64,000 nt of DNA from Microterricola viridarii (GCF_900104895.1 NZ_LT629742.1:3348001-3412000), one strand, 5' to 3'; shown: positions 18,050 to 27,457, counted from the first letter of the stretch. Translations and numbers: made by a program. The notes: generated from the sequence alone by a model not told the origin.

Positions 18050-19116
18050 ACCGGGTGTGCTCGATGAGCTGCTGAAGAAGATCTCGAAGGCTCAGCTGCT
18101 TTCAATCGTGGACAGCCGTCAGCGGCGCATTGCGTTGTGGCCTGGGTCTGTGTCGGCCGGGAAGACGTTCGCCTCCCTGATCGCGTTCCTGCTCGCTGTT
18201 AAAGGATGCGCCGACCAACGGTCTGATCGTCATCGTCGGCAACAGCATCGACACGATCTACACGAACGTGTTCGAGCAGCTGCAGAACGCTGAACTGTTC
18301 GGCTCCCATGTGGTGTCGCAGATCTCGTACACGCCTGGCGCGACCAAGTCCGTCATCCTTGGCCGCGAGGTCATCCTCGTTGGTGCGTCGAACTCGTCGT
18401 CGGTGTCTCGCATTCAGGGAAAGACGATCGGTCTCGCGTACGTCGATGAGGCTGCCCTGTTGGGTGAAGCGTTCTGGGACATGCTCATCACGCGTCTCCG
18501 TGTCGCCGGTGCTCGTCTCTTGGGCACGATGAACCCTGCTTCGACGAACCATTGGATTCGCAAGAAGTGGATCATGCAGGCCGACGCTCAAGACGTCATC
18601 CACTTCCACTTCACGATGCTCGACAACCCGGCCCTCCCGGCTTGGTATGTCGAGCAGATGAAGCGCTCGTTCGCGGGCGTGTTCTTCGACCGGATGATTC
18701 TCGGGAAGTGGACGAACGCCGCCGGCGCCGTCTACCCGATGTGAAATCCCGAGAAGCACATCATCCGATTCGACGACATGCCCCGCATCTCCCGGGTCCT
18801 CGCCGACGGCATGGACTTCGGTGTCTCGAACGCCTCCGCTGCCCTCCGTGTCGGCATCACTGCCGAGCAGAAGCCGCGCCTCGTCCTCATGGATGAGTGG
18901 CGGTACTACCCTCGCGACCACGACGGCGCACAGTTGGCACCGTCCGACCGGTGCGCCGGCTGGAACTCGGAAGTCACCGAGTACCGGTGGGATCCGAAAG
19001 CGACAGCCAAGGGCGAAGACGAAGTCGTGAAGGTTGACGACCACTCGCTCGACGCCGGCGGCTATGGCATCTACACGACCCGCTCGAACTGGCAGTACGA
19101 ACTCGAAGCCGCCTGA
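18006..19116 (+). pseudogene. terminase large subunit: frameshift, in-frame TGA, internal deletion
   Basis: The ATPase half is clear: WPGSVSAGKTFA (Walker A), then IQGKTIGLAYVDEAAL (Walker B). One extra G at GTTAAAGGATGC (about 18199-18204) breaks the frame between FLLAVK and DAPTNGLIVIVGNS. TGA at 18742-18744 replaces the Trp expected in VYPM-W-NPEKHII. After MDEWRYYPRDHDGAQLAPSD the sequence jumps to RCAGWNSEVTEYRWDPK; the middle of the RNase H-like nuclease domain (about 80 residues) seems to be missing. Packaging by this protein is not possible without repair and readthrough. Confidence 0.85.
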
Positions 19117-19151
19117 TCCCCGCCCGGGGTATTACCCCGATGGAGGTCAGC

Positions 19152-20723
19152 ATGGCTGAACAGTTCCCACCCGCACCTTGGGCTGACGCATTCACGCAAA
19201 TCGCGATCTATGACGCTCTGTACTCGAACCAGCTGCAGAACGTCCCGAACTGTGTCGGCTCCCCCGCAACGCACGTGCACCGCGGGGTGCCGCACACGGG
19301 CGGGATCGTCGGCAAGATGTCGGGTGCAGTGTTCGGTTCACCGTCCAGCGAGAATCAGTCGGCGATCTCGATCCCGGTTGCTGGTGACCTGGCGCAGCTG
19401 TCCGCTGACATGCTGTTCGCGGAGTCGCCGGCGATCACGCTCCCGCCTGCCGTCGACACTCCCGACGCCGAAGCGACACCGGAGAGGAAGGCCGCGCAGG
19501 CCCGCCTGGACAAGATCATGTCCTCCGACGAAGCGCACGCCGAGCTCCTCCGCTCAGGTGAGTACTCCGCCGCGCACGGCGTCGCGTATCTCGCGATCGT
19601 GTGGGACAAGGACGAGATCGACCACGTCTGGTTCCGTGCGTTCCGTGCTGACTGCGCGATCCCCGAGTTCCGTTACCAGCGGCTCTCCGCCGTCGCCCTC
19701 TGGACTGACTACCAGCGGAAAGAGGACACGTACCGTCTGCTCGAGCGCCACAGCAAAGGCTTCATCACCTACCAGCTGTGGAAGGGCACGTCGACGATCA
19801 AGGGCGCACAGGTGCCGATCGACACGATCCCCGAGACAGAGCACTAACTGGCCATCCGGGACGTCACCGATGCCGAGGTGCTGCCCGAAGCAGAGACGCT
19901 CGACGTCGTCGTCCGCACCGGCGTGGAATGGCTCACGGTCGAGTTCTACCCGAACATGCTTCCGAACCCCGTCTGGGACAAGAAGGGCGAGCTGGCCAAC
20001 ATGGGCCGCTCGGACTACTTCGGTATCGAACCGTTGTTCGCCCGCATCAACTCGATCTGGTCGAGCCTGATGCGCGACTTCGACAACGGCATGGGCCGGC
20101 TCACTGTCCCCGAGTCGTACCTGAAGCTCAACGGCCCCGGCCGGGGTGCTGAGTTCGACTTGGGTCGCCAGGTGTACTCACCGATTGGCGGTCTCGTCGA
20201 TGACGGCAAGGGCGGCCAGATCACGATCTCGCAGTTCAAGATCCGCGTCGCTGAACACCTCGACACGATCGAAGGACTCAAACGACAGATCGCGAACTCG
20301 TGCGGCTACTCCGTCTCCCACTTCGGCATCCACGACACCGGCACGAAGACCGCCACCGAAGTGAACGACGACAGCGCCGACTCAGAACGGACCCGCGACA
20401 AGAAGGCGCTCTACGTTCGGCCGGCACTCCCACGGTTGGCACGCACCGCGCTCGCCATCGATGCGCTCGTGTTTCCCGGCAGGGGAGGCCAGAAGATCGA
20501 CGACCTCCCGGTGATCACGTTCGCGGAGGTGTCGCAGGTTGACCCGCTCGCCCGCGCACAGACCGTGCAGATGCTCGACGCAGCTCGGGCGGTATCGACG
20601 CTCACGAAGGTGCGCATGGCTCAGCCGCTGCTCAACTCCACCGAGGCACAGACCGAGGCCGACACCATCCGGGAAGAGAACGGGCTCGGCCCGGTACTAG
20701 ACCCCACACAGATCATCGACTGA
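19152..20723 (+). pseudogene. portal protein, split by an in-frame TAA
   Basis: GGAGG five bases upstream sets the start at 19152. The frame is conserved on both sides of a TAA at 19845-19847 (IDTIPETEH-stop-LAIRDVTDAEVLPEAE), so a single base change, probably TAC to TAA, cuts it after 231 residues. The C-terminal part has portal features: FARINSIWSSLMRDFDNGMGRLTVPE, GYSVSHFGIHDTGTKTATEV. Position between terL and scaffold agrees. It would be about 523 residues with the stop read through, a normal portal length (SPP1 gp6-like class). Confidence 0.82.
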
Positions 20724-20783
20724 TTCACCGTCCACCGCAGGGGTGGGCGCAACCGATACGGCCAGGCGCCCTGAAGGAGCACC

Positions 20784-21527
20784 ATGTTCAACCGTCACCC
20801 GTTCGGCCCGCGACGTCCGTCGAAGCTCGCCCTGATGGGCATCCGCTTCCTCGAGGGTGAGGAGGGCGCGACGCCGCCCAGCACTCCCGCGGTCGAGACT
20901 CCGCCTACGGCGTCGCCCGTAGAGCAGCCGCCCGCGAATGAGCCCCCGAAACCCGGCCCGCCCGCAACGACACCGCCCGCGCAGGAGGTGTTCGACGCCG
21001 CGTACGTGAAGAAGCTCCGCGAAGAGAACGCGGCCGCACGCATCAAGGGCAAGGAAGAAGCCGAGGCCGCGGGCAAGACCGCCAGCGAGGCCGCGTACAA
21101 AAAGCTTGGGCAAGAACTCGGCCTCATCGAAGCCGACGAAGAGTCCAACGTGGAGACGCTGTCCGCGGCGATCCAGGCGAAGGACACCACCATCACCGAG
21201 CAGGCAGCCGACATCAAAGCTTCCCGCCTCGAGAACGCTCTCCTCCGCGAGGCCGACAAGCACAACCTCGACGTCGACCTCGCTACAGACTCCAAGACCT
21301 TCCAGGCGAAGCTCTTGGCCATCAATACGACCGCTGACGATTACCGCTCCCAGGTGGACGAGCTCGTCAAGACGGAGGTCGCATCAAACACGAAGCTGCG
21401 GAAAGTCCAGGTGGCCCCGCGCAGCGGCAGTGAAACACCCCCAGCTGGCACGCCCAACCCGGGCGGACCGAAAACCATCGACGAGATCCGTGAGGACCGT
21501 CGGAAGCGCAGGACTGGCACCGCCTAG
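20784..21527 (+). CDS. phage capsid scaffolding protein, 247 aa
   Basis: A Pro/Thr-rich N-terminal stretch leads to a long helical coiled-coil centre (YVKKLREENAAARIKGKEEAEA...) and a basic tail (IREDRRKRRTGTA). Composition and position directly before the coat gene are those of a head scaffold, which guides coat assembly and then leaves. The frame is intact. AAGGAG lies before the ATG. Confidence 0.78.
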   Translation: MFNRHPFGPRRPSKLALMGIRFLEGEEGATPPSTPAVETPPTASPVEQPPANEPPKPGPPATTPPAQEVFDAAYVKKLREENAAARIKGKEEAEAAGKTASEAAYKKLGQELGLIEADEESNVETLSAAIQAKDTTITEQAADIKASRLENALLREADKHNLDVDLATDSKTFQAKLLAINTTADDYRSQVDELVKTEVASNTKLRKVQVAPRSGSETPPAGTPNPGGPKTIDEIREDRRKRRTGTA

Positions 21528-21547
21528 CCTGCCGGAAGGCCACCAAC

Positions 21548-22459
21548 ATGGCAAACAAGTTCCTTACCCCTAATGTGATCGCCGCTCAGGCGCTCGCGAC
21601 GCTGTACGAGACCACGCACATGCTGCCTCTCGTGTACACCGACGTCACGTCGGAGTTCGCGACGCAGAAGATCGGCAACACGATCAACGTGCGCAAGCCC
21701 GCCGTGTTCGAGGCGAAGCTCTTCGACCGCGCCCAGGGCATCCAGCCGCAGGACGCGACCGAGGGTGACATCCCCGTTGTCCTCGACAAGATCGCTGACG
21801 TCTCGTTCGTCGTGACGTCGGAGGACCTGACCCTCGAGATCGAGAAGTTTGAGGAGCAGCTGCTGACCTCCGCGATGGGGGCCATCAGCCAGCACATCGA
21901 CCGTGCGATCCTCGGCCTGCGTTCCACTGTGACGCAGACTGTCGGTGTCGCTGCTGGCCTCGAGTGGGACAAGCCGGAGTCGCTGATCGACGCCGGCCGC
22001 ATCCTCGACATCAACAAGGTGTCGCCGTCCGACCGATACTCGGTCGTCGGCCCGACCACGAAGGCGAAGTGGCTGAACACCGACCTGCTCAAGCAGGCCG
22101 ACAAGTCCGGCTCCACCGAGGCGCTCCGTCAGGGTTCCATCGGCAAGGACTTGTTCGGCTTCGAGTCCTACTGGACTCAGAACGTCGGCCAGGCGCCCGT
22201 CCCCGGTGTGACCGGCGACCCGACCACTGAGGTGAACCTCGCCTTCCACAAGACGGCGTTCGCGTTCGCTTCCGCCCCGCTTGAGATCGCGCCCGGCTCC
22301 AACGCCGCGGTCGTGAACTACAAGGGCATCTCGATCCGTGTCGCGTACGACTACGACATCAAGTACAAGCATACCGTCGTTTCCCTCGACACGCTCTACG
22401 GCGTAAAGACGCTCGACGCGAAGCGCGCCGTCCTGATCAATGGCGCCAACCAGGCGTAG
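21548..22459 (+). CDS. major capsid protein, P22 coat family, 303 aa
   Basis: The sequence MANKFLTPNVIAAQALATLYETTHMLPLVYTD...FATQKIGNTINVRKPAVFEAK and VTSEDLTLEIEKFEEQLL is the actinophage branch of the P22-type HK97-fold coat protein. The full length is kept and there is no internal stop, unlike its neighbours. GGAAGG lies before the ATG. It would form the procapsid shell with the scaffold. Confidence 0.9.
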   Translation: MANKFLTPNVIAAQALATLYETTHMLPLVYTDVTSEFATQKIGNTINVRKPAVFEAKLFDRAQGIQPQDATEGDIPVVLDKIADVSFVVTSEDLTLEIEKFEEQLLTSAMGAISQHIDRAILGLRSTVTQTVGVAAGLEWDKPESLIDAGRILDINKVSPSDRYSVVGPTTKAKWLNTDLLKQADKSGSTEALRQGSIGKDLFGFESYWTQNVGQAPVPGVTGDPTTEVNLAFHKTAFAFASAPLEIAPGSNAAVVNYKGISIRVAYDYDIKYKHTVVSLDTLYGVKTLDAKRAVLINGANQA

Positions 22460-22528
22460 CCCGCCACGGTGGGCGGTTCCTTCGGGGACCGGCCACACCC
22501 CACCACTTTCAAGAGAGCAGGAATTCTC

Positions 22529-22987
22529 ATGGCACCACACGCATACCAGTCGCTCGAGCCGGGCGCACAGATCGTCATATCCGAGGATCCGCGCGAGGAC
22601 CTCGAAGCGCTCGCCCGATGGGAGACGATCCCTGTCGCAGATGCGAAGGCGATCCTCAAGCAGCGGGACGCCGCCGCCTCTCCCAAGGCCCCCGCGAAGA
22701 CGGCCGCCGAGAAGAAGGTGCAGAAGATCGCCGCCGACGAAGAGGCTGCCCGCATCGCCGCGCTGCCGATCCACGTCGGCGACACGGTCGGGCTCACCGT
22801 CGAAGCTCTCGCGCTGGTCGCCACCGAACCGGATGTCGTCGCTGAGGTCATCGAGAAGGCCGCCGCTTGGCGCGCTGTCGTCACGGCTGTGCGTCGCGAC
22901 GACGACACCGACGAAGACGTAGCCGAGTTCGAGGACGGCCCCGCTGTCCTCGTCGCTGACCTCGCCCTCGACGAGATCAAGGAGTAG
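22529..22987 (+). CDS. phage head-region protein, 152 aa, unknown
   Basis: GAGAGCAGGA precedes the ATG at 22529; the longer upstream frame has no binding site. An Ala/Lys-rich helical middle (KAPAKTAAEKKVQKIAADEEAARIA) is followed by an acidic C-terminus. The place directly after the coat gene suggests a head decoration or head-tail adaptor role, but no family is recognised. Confidence 0.62.
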   Translation: MAPHAYQSLEPGAQIVISEDPREDLEALARWETIPVADAKAILKQRDAAASPKAPAKTAAEKKVQKIAADEEAARIAALPIHVGDTVGLTVEALALVATEPDVVAEVIEKAAAWRAVVTAVRRDDDTDEDVAEFEDGPAVLVADLALDEIKE

Positions 22988-22989
22988 CG

Positions 22990-23262
22990 ATGGAATCCCG
23001 AATCGTTCCCAAGCCGACGCCGCCGACCATTGGCCGCGTCGTTCACTACCGCTCCTACGGCACGCCCGGCGGCGAGTACCTGCCAGAGCCGCGGGCTGCG
23101 ATCGACACCGAGGTTACGAGTGCGCAGCTCACTCCCGGCGCCGTCCTGGAGCAGGTCGTTGGCCTCTGCGTGCTGAACCCCACCGGGATGTTCTTCAACC
23201 AGCGCGTCCCGTTCTCGGCGGAGCCGAATCCCGGCCACTGGTCGTGGCCGCCTCGCGTGTAA
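22990..23262 (+). CDS. small conserved phage protein, 90 aa
   Basis: It starts 2 bases after the previous stop. MESRIVPKPTPPTIGRVVHYRSYGTPGGEY and the end GHWSWPPRV follow the pattern of a small actinophage protein (IGRxVHYxSYGTPxGE...HWP) of unknown role that often lies near structural genes. Confidence 0.65.
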   Translation: MESRIVPKPTPPTIGRVVHYRSYGTPGGEYLPEPRAAIDTEVTSAQLTPGAVLEQVVGLCVLNPTGMFFNQRVPFSAEPNPGHWSWPPRV

Positions 23263-23395
23263 CCGTTCCATCGCAACCCCGCTGGCCAGAGTCGGTACTC
23301 CTGTCTCTGGCCAGCACCCAGGTTCGAGGCTCAGAGCGTCAGTCGAGCCCACAAGGCTATGGGTCGTCCCCAGCGCGCGATCGCTCAATTGGTGT

Positions 23396-23752
23396 CTAGC
23401 GAAGGACGAAGACCCAAAGATTGATCGCCAGATAGACAGCACAGCCAGCGATGAGCCCCAGAGTGTAGGTGTTTACCAGCTCTCTGGCTGAATCGGACTT
23501 GATCGATGGAATAAACGCCAACACCACTGCTCCAGCCGCTGTCCCGCTCGCAGCGACGGCAGTGATTATGTCAATCGTCCCGCTGAACCAGCTCGATGCG
23601 AAAGCGGAGCACACGCAAAGAAAGAGTGCCAAAGTCAGTGAGAGTAAAGCGATTCGCCATTGGGCACCCCGCGGCACTCCTGATGTGGACGGCTGTGCTG
23701 AGATGCTCGGGTCGGGAGAGGCCGGCGGCGTGGACTCCGTGAGTTCGGTCAT
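23396..23752 (-). CDS. small membrane protein in the phage head module, 118 aa
   Basis: After a Ser/Pro-rich N-terminal tail there are three transmembrane segments (ALLSLTLALFLCVCSAFAS, IITAVAASGTAAGAVVLAFI, TLGLIAGCAVYLAINLWVFVL). It is encoded against the direction of the head genes, interrupting them, and is less GC-rich, so it is cargo rather than a virion gene. Superinfection exclusion is a common job for such proteins, but this is inference. Confidence 0.6.
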   Translation of the reverse strand: MTELTESTPPASPDPSISAQPSTSGVPRGAQWRIALLSLTLALFLCVCSAFASSWFSGTIDIITAVAASGTAAGAVVLAFIPSIKSDSARELVNTYTLGLIAGCAVYLAINLWVFVLR

Positions 23753-23841
23753 CGCGACAACCTATCGCACGCTCGCACCGGGGCGAAGTTACGCCAACAC
23801 AAGCCCTGATCCGGTATGTGCGTTACGCGTGGAGGTGTCTC

Positions 23842-25575
23842 GTGGCACTCTTCCTCCCTGACCCTGACGGGCTCCCCGTTGACGAACTGATTGAGCAGCT
23901 CGCCCTCGACATCGCCGCACGTTACGCGGCCGCCGAGGATGAACTGATCCGCGAGGTGGCCCGCCGTGCCGCCCGCGACCTCGCGCTGAGCGGGCAGATC
24001 CAGACAGCCCCGGCCGGCGCAGGCCTCACCGTCGCTGAGAGGCGCCGCCAGAACCGGATCCTCGCCGAGCTCGCCGGGCACCGCGCCCAGTCGCTCCGGG
24101 AGCTGCAGTACAGGGCGATCCAGCTGGTCGACCATCTCCGCAAGGACGACTTCGCGCAGCGGGTGGTGGAGATCGCATCCCGGGAGGGTGAAGCGGCCGC
24201 AGCCGCCCATCTCGGGCTGGCCGGGCCGATCCAGCCGGGCATCATCCCCATCCCGGTGATCGGCGGCCCGGTCGCAACCTCTGCCACCACCTTGGGCAGC
24301 ACGGCGACGCAAGCGGTTGGTGCGATCGCGTTCTCGTTGGAGTCTCGCCTCGAGGTGCTGAACCAGCGACTCACCCGGTTCCCGCAGGACGCCTACCAGC
24401 GGATCGTGGCGATCTAGTCAGCGAACACGGTGCTCGGCATCACCACGAGCCGGGTGCAGCAGGCGCAGACCGTGCAGCGGTTCCTGTCCGAGGGCATCAC
24501 CGACTTCGTCGACAGGGGCGGGCGCCGATGGACGATCGGCTCCTACGCGGAGATGGCCGGCCGCACCACCGTGAACCGGGCCTTCAACGACGCCGGCGTT
24601 TGGCGGATGCAGCAATCCGGAATCAGCCTCGTCACCGTCGTGCGCGGCCTCGACTCCCGCGAGAAGTGCGCCCAGTGGGCCGGCCGCATCCTCTCCACCG
24701 ACGGCACCTACCAGCTGCCGCACACGACTGGCATGGGCACCGTCACCGTCGTGGTGGCCGGCACCGTCGACGGGGCGCGCAACACCGGCTGGAACCACCC
24801 AAACTGCCGGTTCCGTCTCGTCGCTTTCTTGCCCGGGCTGACCGTCCCCCAGGCTGACACGACCTACGACCCGGCCGCCGAGCGCGAGCGGGCTGAGCAG
24901 CGCCGCCTCGAGCGCGAGATCCGCGCGGCGAAGCGCAAGGAAGCCGTCGCCATGGACGACGTGCAGCGGGCCAAGGCCCGCGCGAAGGTAGGTGGCGCAC
25001 AGGCCCAGATGCGCGGCTTCATCCAGGAAACCGGCCGGCATCGGCAGTCCTACCGCGAACAGCTGCATTTCGCGGATGGCCGCGGCGGCCGCGCGGCAGG
25101 CGGTGAAGCATTCACAGCCAGGCCACACCGCCCGCTGATCGCCGCCGACAGAGTCTCTGCACGCAACCTCGACGACGTCCGCGAGGCACAGCGCGGCGCC
25201 CAGTCTGTTCCCCAGGGTGCCTACCCACGAGCCCACGAACTCGCGACAGGCGACCGCTTGGCTCGCGCCGGCATCAACGTGCAGTGGCGCGTCGAGGACT
25301 TCACGCCCGGCGTGAAGAATCCGGACGTCACTATCGCCGGGCATATCTGGGACTTCAAGTCCCCCGAAGGCGGCGGCAAGAACACGATCTCGAATCAGTT
25401 CAGTCGCGCGAAGGAACAAGGCGTCCAGCGGATCGTGATCGACCTCGCTCGGAGCCCTCTCGACGCAACTGCGGCTCTCGCGGAATCCCGGCGCCGCCTC
25501 GCTGGTGGCGACTGGTTCACCGAGGTGATCTTCATCGACCAGGCCGGCACTGTCACCTGGCTCACCAAGGAATGA
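23842..25575 (+). pseudogene. minor capsid protein fused to a CdiA-like nuclease toxin domain, split by in-frame TAG
   Basis: GGAGGT six bases before GTG 23842 sets the start. The body is a phage minor capsid protein (Phage_min_cap2/MuF-like): GGRRWTIGSYAEMAGRTTVNRAF, VVRGLDSREKCAQWAG, NHPNCRFRLVAFLPG. TAG at 24415-24417 interrupts it within one frame (QRIVAI-stop-SANTVLGITTS; CAG to TAG is likely). The C-terminal ~110 residues resemble the PD-(D/E)xK nuclease domain of CDI toxins: HELATGDRLARAGI, NPDVTIAGHIWDFKSP (Asp and Asp-Phe-Lys, 25318-25359), GKNTISNQFSRAKEQGVQRIVIDL. Phage-borne polymorphic toxins on MuF proteins are known. No immunity gene is evident directly after it. Confidence 0.78.
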
Positions 25576-25577
25576 GA

Positions 25578-25618
25578 GAACGCGGCCCGACTGTCCGAGG
25601 GGACGGTCTGCCGCGTTC
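25578..25618 (+). terminator. strong hairpin after the minor capsid-toxin gene
   Basis: GAACGCGGC pairs with GCCGCGTTC and, inside, GACTGTCC pairs with GGACGGTC with a GAGG loop. It begins 2 bases after the stop codon. No long T-run follows. The 255 bases after it, up to the next gene, contain only eroded-looking frames. Confidence 0.65.
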
Positions 25619-25874
25619 CCTCACATGATACCGCGCCGCGCTGGTGGCGTACAGAACTTTCCCGGCGGCGGTCAACGCGCTCTCTTCGGGCTTCGCGCGA
25701 AGGCTGCTCAAGACGCTGATCCTTTCCGGCAGAAGGTAGACCTGCCGCCGCCGGGAATCCCTCAGACCCCGTGTCGTCGCTGTCCCTGCACGGCGGCGGC
25801 ACGGCCCCACCTTCCACGCGCAGGGCGTGGACGCCCGGCTGAGGCCGGGAACCAACGAGCTGGAGGCTCACACC

Positions 25875-26156
25875 ATGACGAAGCACACACTCGCCCGCGC
25901 ACGACGCGGCAACGACGACCTGGCCATCATCGGCCGCACGCTCCACGACCTCCGCGGCATCCGTTTCGAGAACGGCGAGGAAGGCGACGACCGCCACGAG
26001 GAGCTCACCACGCTCGTCAGGCAGGTCATCACCACGCAAGCAACTCAGGGGCTCGACATCGGCGGCATCCGCTCAGAGCTGCGCGCGCTCCGCAAAGACG
26101 ATAGCGACCAGCGCGACCGGCTCTTCGAGCTCGAGCGCACCCGACCCAAGGAGTAA
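25875..26156 (+). CDS. small coiled-coil phage protein, 93 aa
   Basis: A GGAGG motif about 9 bases upstream supports the ATG at 25875. The protein is charged and helical, ending in a likely coiled coil (IGGIRSELRALRKDDSDQRDRLFELERTR). It is followed after 2 bases by a membrane protein gene; small coiled-coil proteins paired with holins occur in lysis cassettes, so that role is plausible. Confidence 0.55.
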   Translation: MTKHTLARARRGNDDLAIIGRTLHDLRGIRFENGEEGDDRHEELTTLVRQVITTQATQGLDIGGIRSELRALRKDDSDQRDRLFELERTRPKE

Positions 26157-26158
26157 CC

Positions 26159-26464
26159 ATGGACATCACCCTCCCCACCATCCCCCTCGGCGTGCTCACG
26201 CTTCTCGCCCTGTTCGCCCCGTGCGCCGTGGCACTGATCAACCAGCCGGCATGGCCGGCGAAGTGGAAACGCGCCGTCGGGGTCATCATGGCCATCGTGC
26301 TCGCGGCCGTCGTGCTAGTGCTCTACTACGTACTCACCGGCGATGTGCTCCCGGACTGGCCTTGGCTGCTCCTGCTCGCCGTGCTCGTCTCTCAGACTTC
26401 CTACGCTCTCCTCCTCAAACCCAGTGCGACCCGGCTCGAGAGTTCGACTGCGAGACACCTTTAG
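26159..26464 (+). CDS. holin-like membrane protein, 101 aa
   Basis: Three hydrophobic segments (LGVLTLLALFAPCAVALI, VGVIMAIVLAAVVLVLYYVL, PWLLLLAVLVSQTSYALLL) with a short charged tail fit a class I holin-type protein. It lies at the end of the late gene run and is followed by a terminator. No endolysin gene is present nearby, so the lysis module is incomplete. Confidence 0.55.
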   Translation: MDITLPTIPLGVLTLLALFAPCAVALINQPAWPAKWKRAVGVIMAIVLAAVVLVLYYVLTGDVLPDWPWLLLLAVLVSQTSYALLLKPSATRLESSTARHL

Positions 26465-26478
26465 CACCAATGCTTAGA

Positions 26479-26515
26479 CCCCCAGCGATCGCCGTACCCG
26501 GGCGGCCGCTGGGGG
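26479..26515 (+). terminator. terminator at the end of the phage late region
   Basis: CCCCCAGCG pairs with CGCTGGGGG, followed by CCGTTTCGT. It lies 15 bases after the holin-like gene. Confidence 0.6.
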
Positions 26516-26792
26516 CCGTTTCGTATTGAGTCGTCATGTGCGGCGGTCGGCCCGAGCCATCGCTCTGAGACCGGTAGTAGAGTACGAGGCCATTCACCCT
26601 ATCGAGCGACTTGCAGACGCCGCGCATCACTAGTCATGTGTCGACGTAGTAGCGGATGGGCTGCGGGGTGGCTATGGGGGCTCCTGGTGATCATGATGAG
26701 CACCTTGATGTTGATGGCGGCGCGGTCAGGGTGGCACAGCTGGAGCTGGAGCTGGAACACTAGGCCACTGCGCCGAGGTCGGCCAGAAACAA

Positions 26793-26838
26793 ATGACCCC
26801 TGCAGCTGTCCCGGTCAAGGACACGCTGCAGGGGTCAT
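26793..26838. repeat. 19-bp-stem hairpin in a 460-base gene-free stretch
   Basis: ATGACCCCTGCAGC (26793-26806) pairs perfectly with GCTGCAGGGGTCAT (26825-26838), and an inner TGTCC/GGACA stem surrounds a 7-base loop with one bulged C. It could be a bidirectional terminator or an end of a lost element. The surrounding interval 26465-26926 has no supportable gene; a short frame at 26656-26763 (ending VRVAQLELELEH) may be the tail of a lost gene. Confidence 0.6.
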
Positions 26839-26926
26839 GCGATGAAAGCCTGCGCGCTATCTTCCACCAAGCGCGACGGCGAATTCTCATGTGGGATGAG
26901 ACGTATCTAATCTAAGGGTGCGAATT

Positions 26927-27457
26927 TCAAAGAGCCTGCAATAACTTGCGAGGCCTACCGCTGGATTTACTCCGAGTCTCCAACCAACGCTCAACGGCAT
27001 GCTTGCTCATCAAAGGCCCCTGGGCGGTCTCTATGACCGGCACCGGGAACCCCTCAATCTGAGCAAACTGCCTTGCGCGCTGGCGTGAGACACCTGCCAG
27101 CTCTGCAATCTCTGCGTATCCGACTACGTCGGGAAACACCGGGGTTGCGAGTTCTGCATCAAGCGCTTCTTCGCTCATCACGTCGAGACCGGTGATGGTC
27201 AACGCACCCAATATGGAGTTGAGTGCGTTTGTGATGATGTTGAGCGCTGATGTTGTTGCTTCAAGCGGTGTCGACGCTTCCACCGTGAGGACTACTCCAC
27301 CCTCACGAAAGCTGCGCGAAACGCTCCCTGATGCACCGTGGTCAGCGAGTGCATCGATGAGCGCGGCAAAGTCATCCGCAACGAACGGCTGAGCCGTCTC
27401 GAAGCTGACGCGAGCATGCCACCAAGACATCTGTTCCTTCTCTTTCTGGATTGTCAT
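26927..27457 (-). CDS. HTH protein, probable antitoxin partner of the HicA-like gene, 176 aa
   Basis: The N-terminal half is an alpha/beta domain (WWHARVSFETAQPFVADDFAALIDALADHGASGSVS). The C-terminal half is an excisionase-type helix-turn-helix (VGYAEIAELAGVSRQRARQFAQIEGFPVPVIET...AVERWLETR). It lies about 100 bases downstream of a HicA-like gene on the same strand. In that context an N-terminal toxin-neutralising domain and a C-terminal operator-binding domain make sense, in HicAB order, but neutralisation is inferred. Confidence 0.62.
   Translation of the reverse strand: MTIQKEKEQMSWWHARVSFETAQPFVADDFAALIDALADHGASGSVSRSFREGGVVLTVEASTPLEATTSALNIITNALNSILGALTITGLDVMSEEALDAELATPVFPDVVGYAEIAELAGVSRQRARQFAQIEGFPVPVIETAQGPLMSKHAVERWLETRSKSSGRPRKLLQAL

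Noticed and set aside
18199..19044. 281-codon minus-strand frame across terL
   Set aside because: Shadow of the terminase gene; Arg/Val/His/Asp low complexity.
12670..24417. Programmed stop-codon readthrough or alternative genetic code in the phage genes
   Set aside because: All three stop codons occur, at unrelated contexts, together with one-base frameshifts and a deletion; no suppressor tRNA is present. Decay explains this more simply, though resequencing is needed.
25625..25874. Immunity gene for the capsid-linked toxin directly downstream
   Set aside because: The interval was read in all frames; none gives a credible acidic small protein with a start and binding site.
26636..26845. 69-codon frame MCRRSSGWAAGW...
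   Set aside because: Trp/Ser/Arg-rich, no binding site, and it runs into the hairpin. The alternative frame 26656-26763 may be a gene tail but is too short to name.
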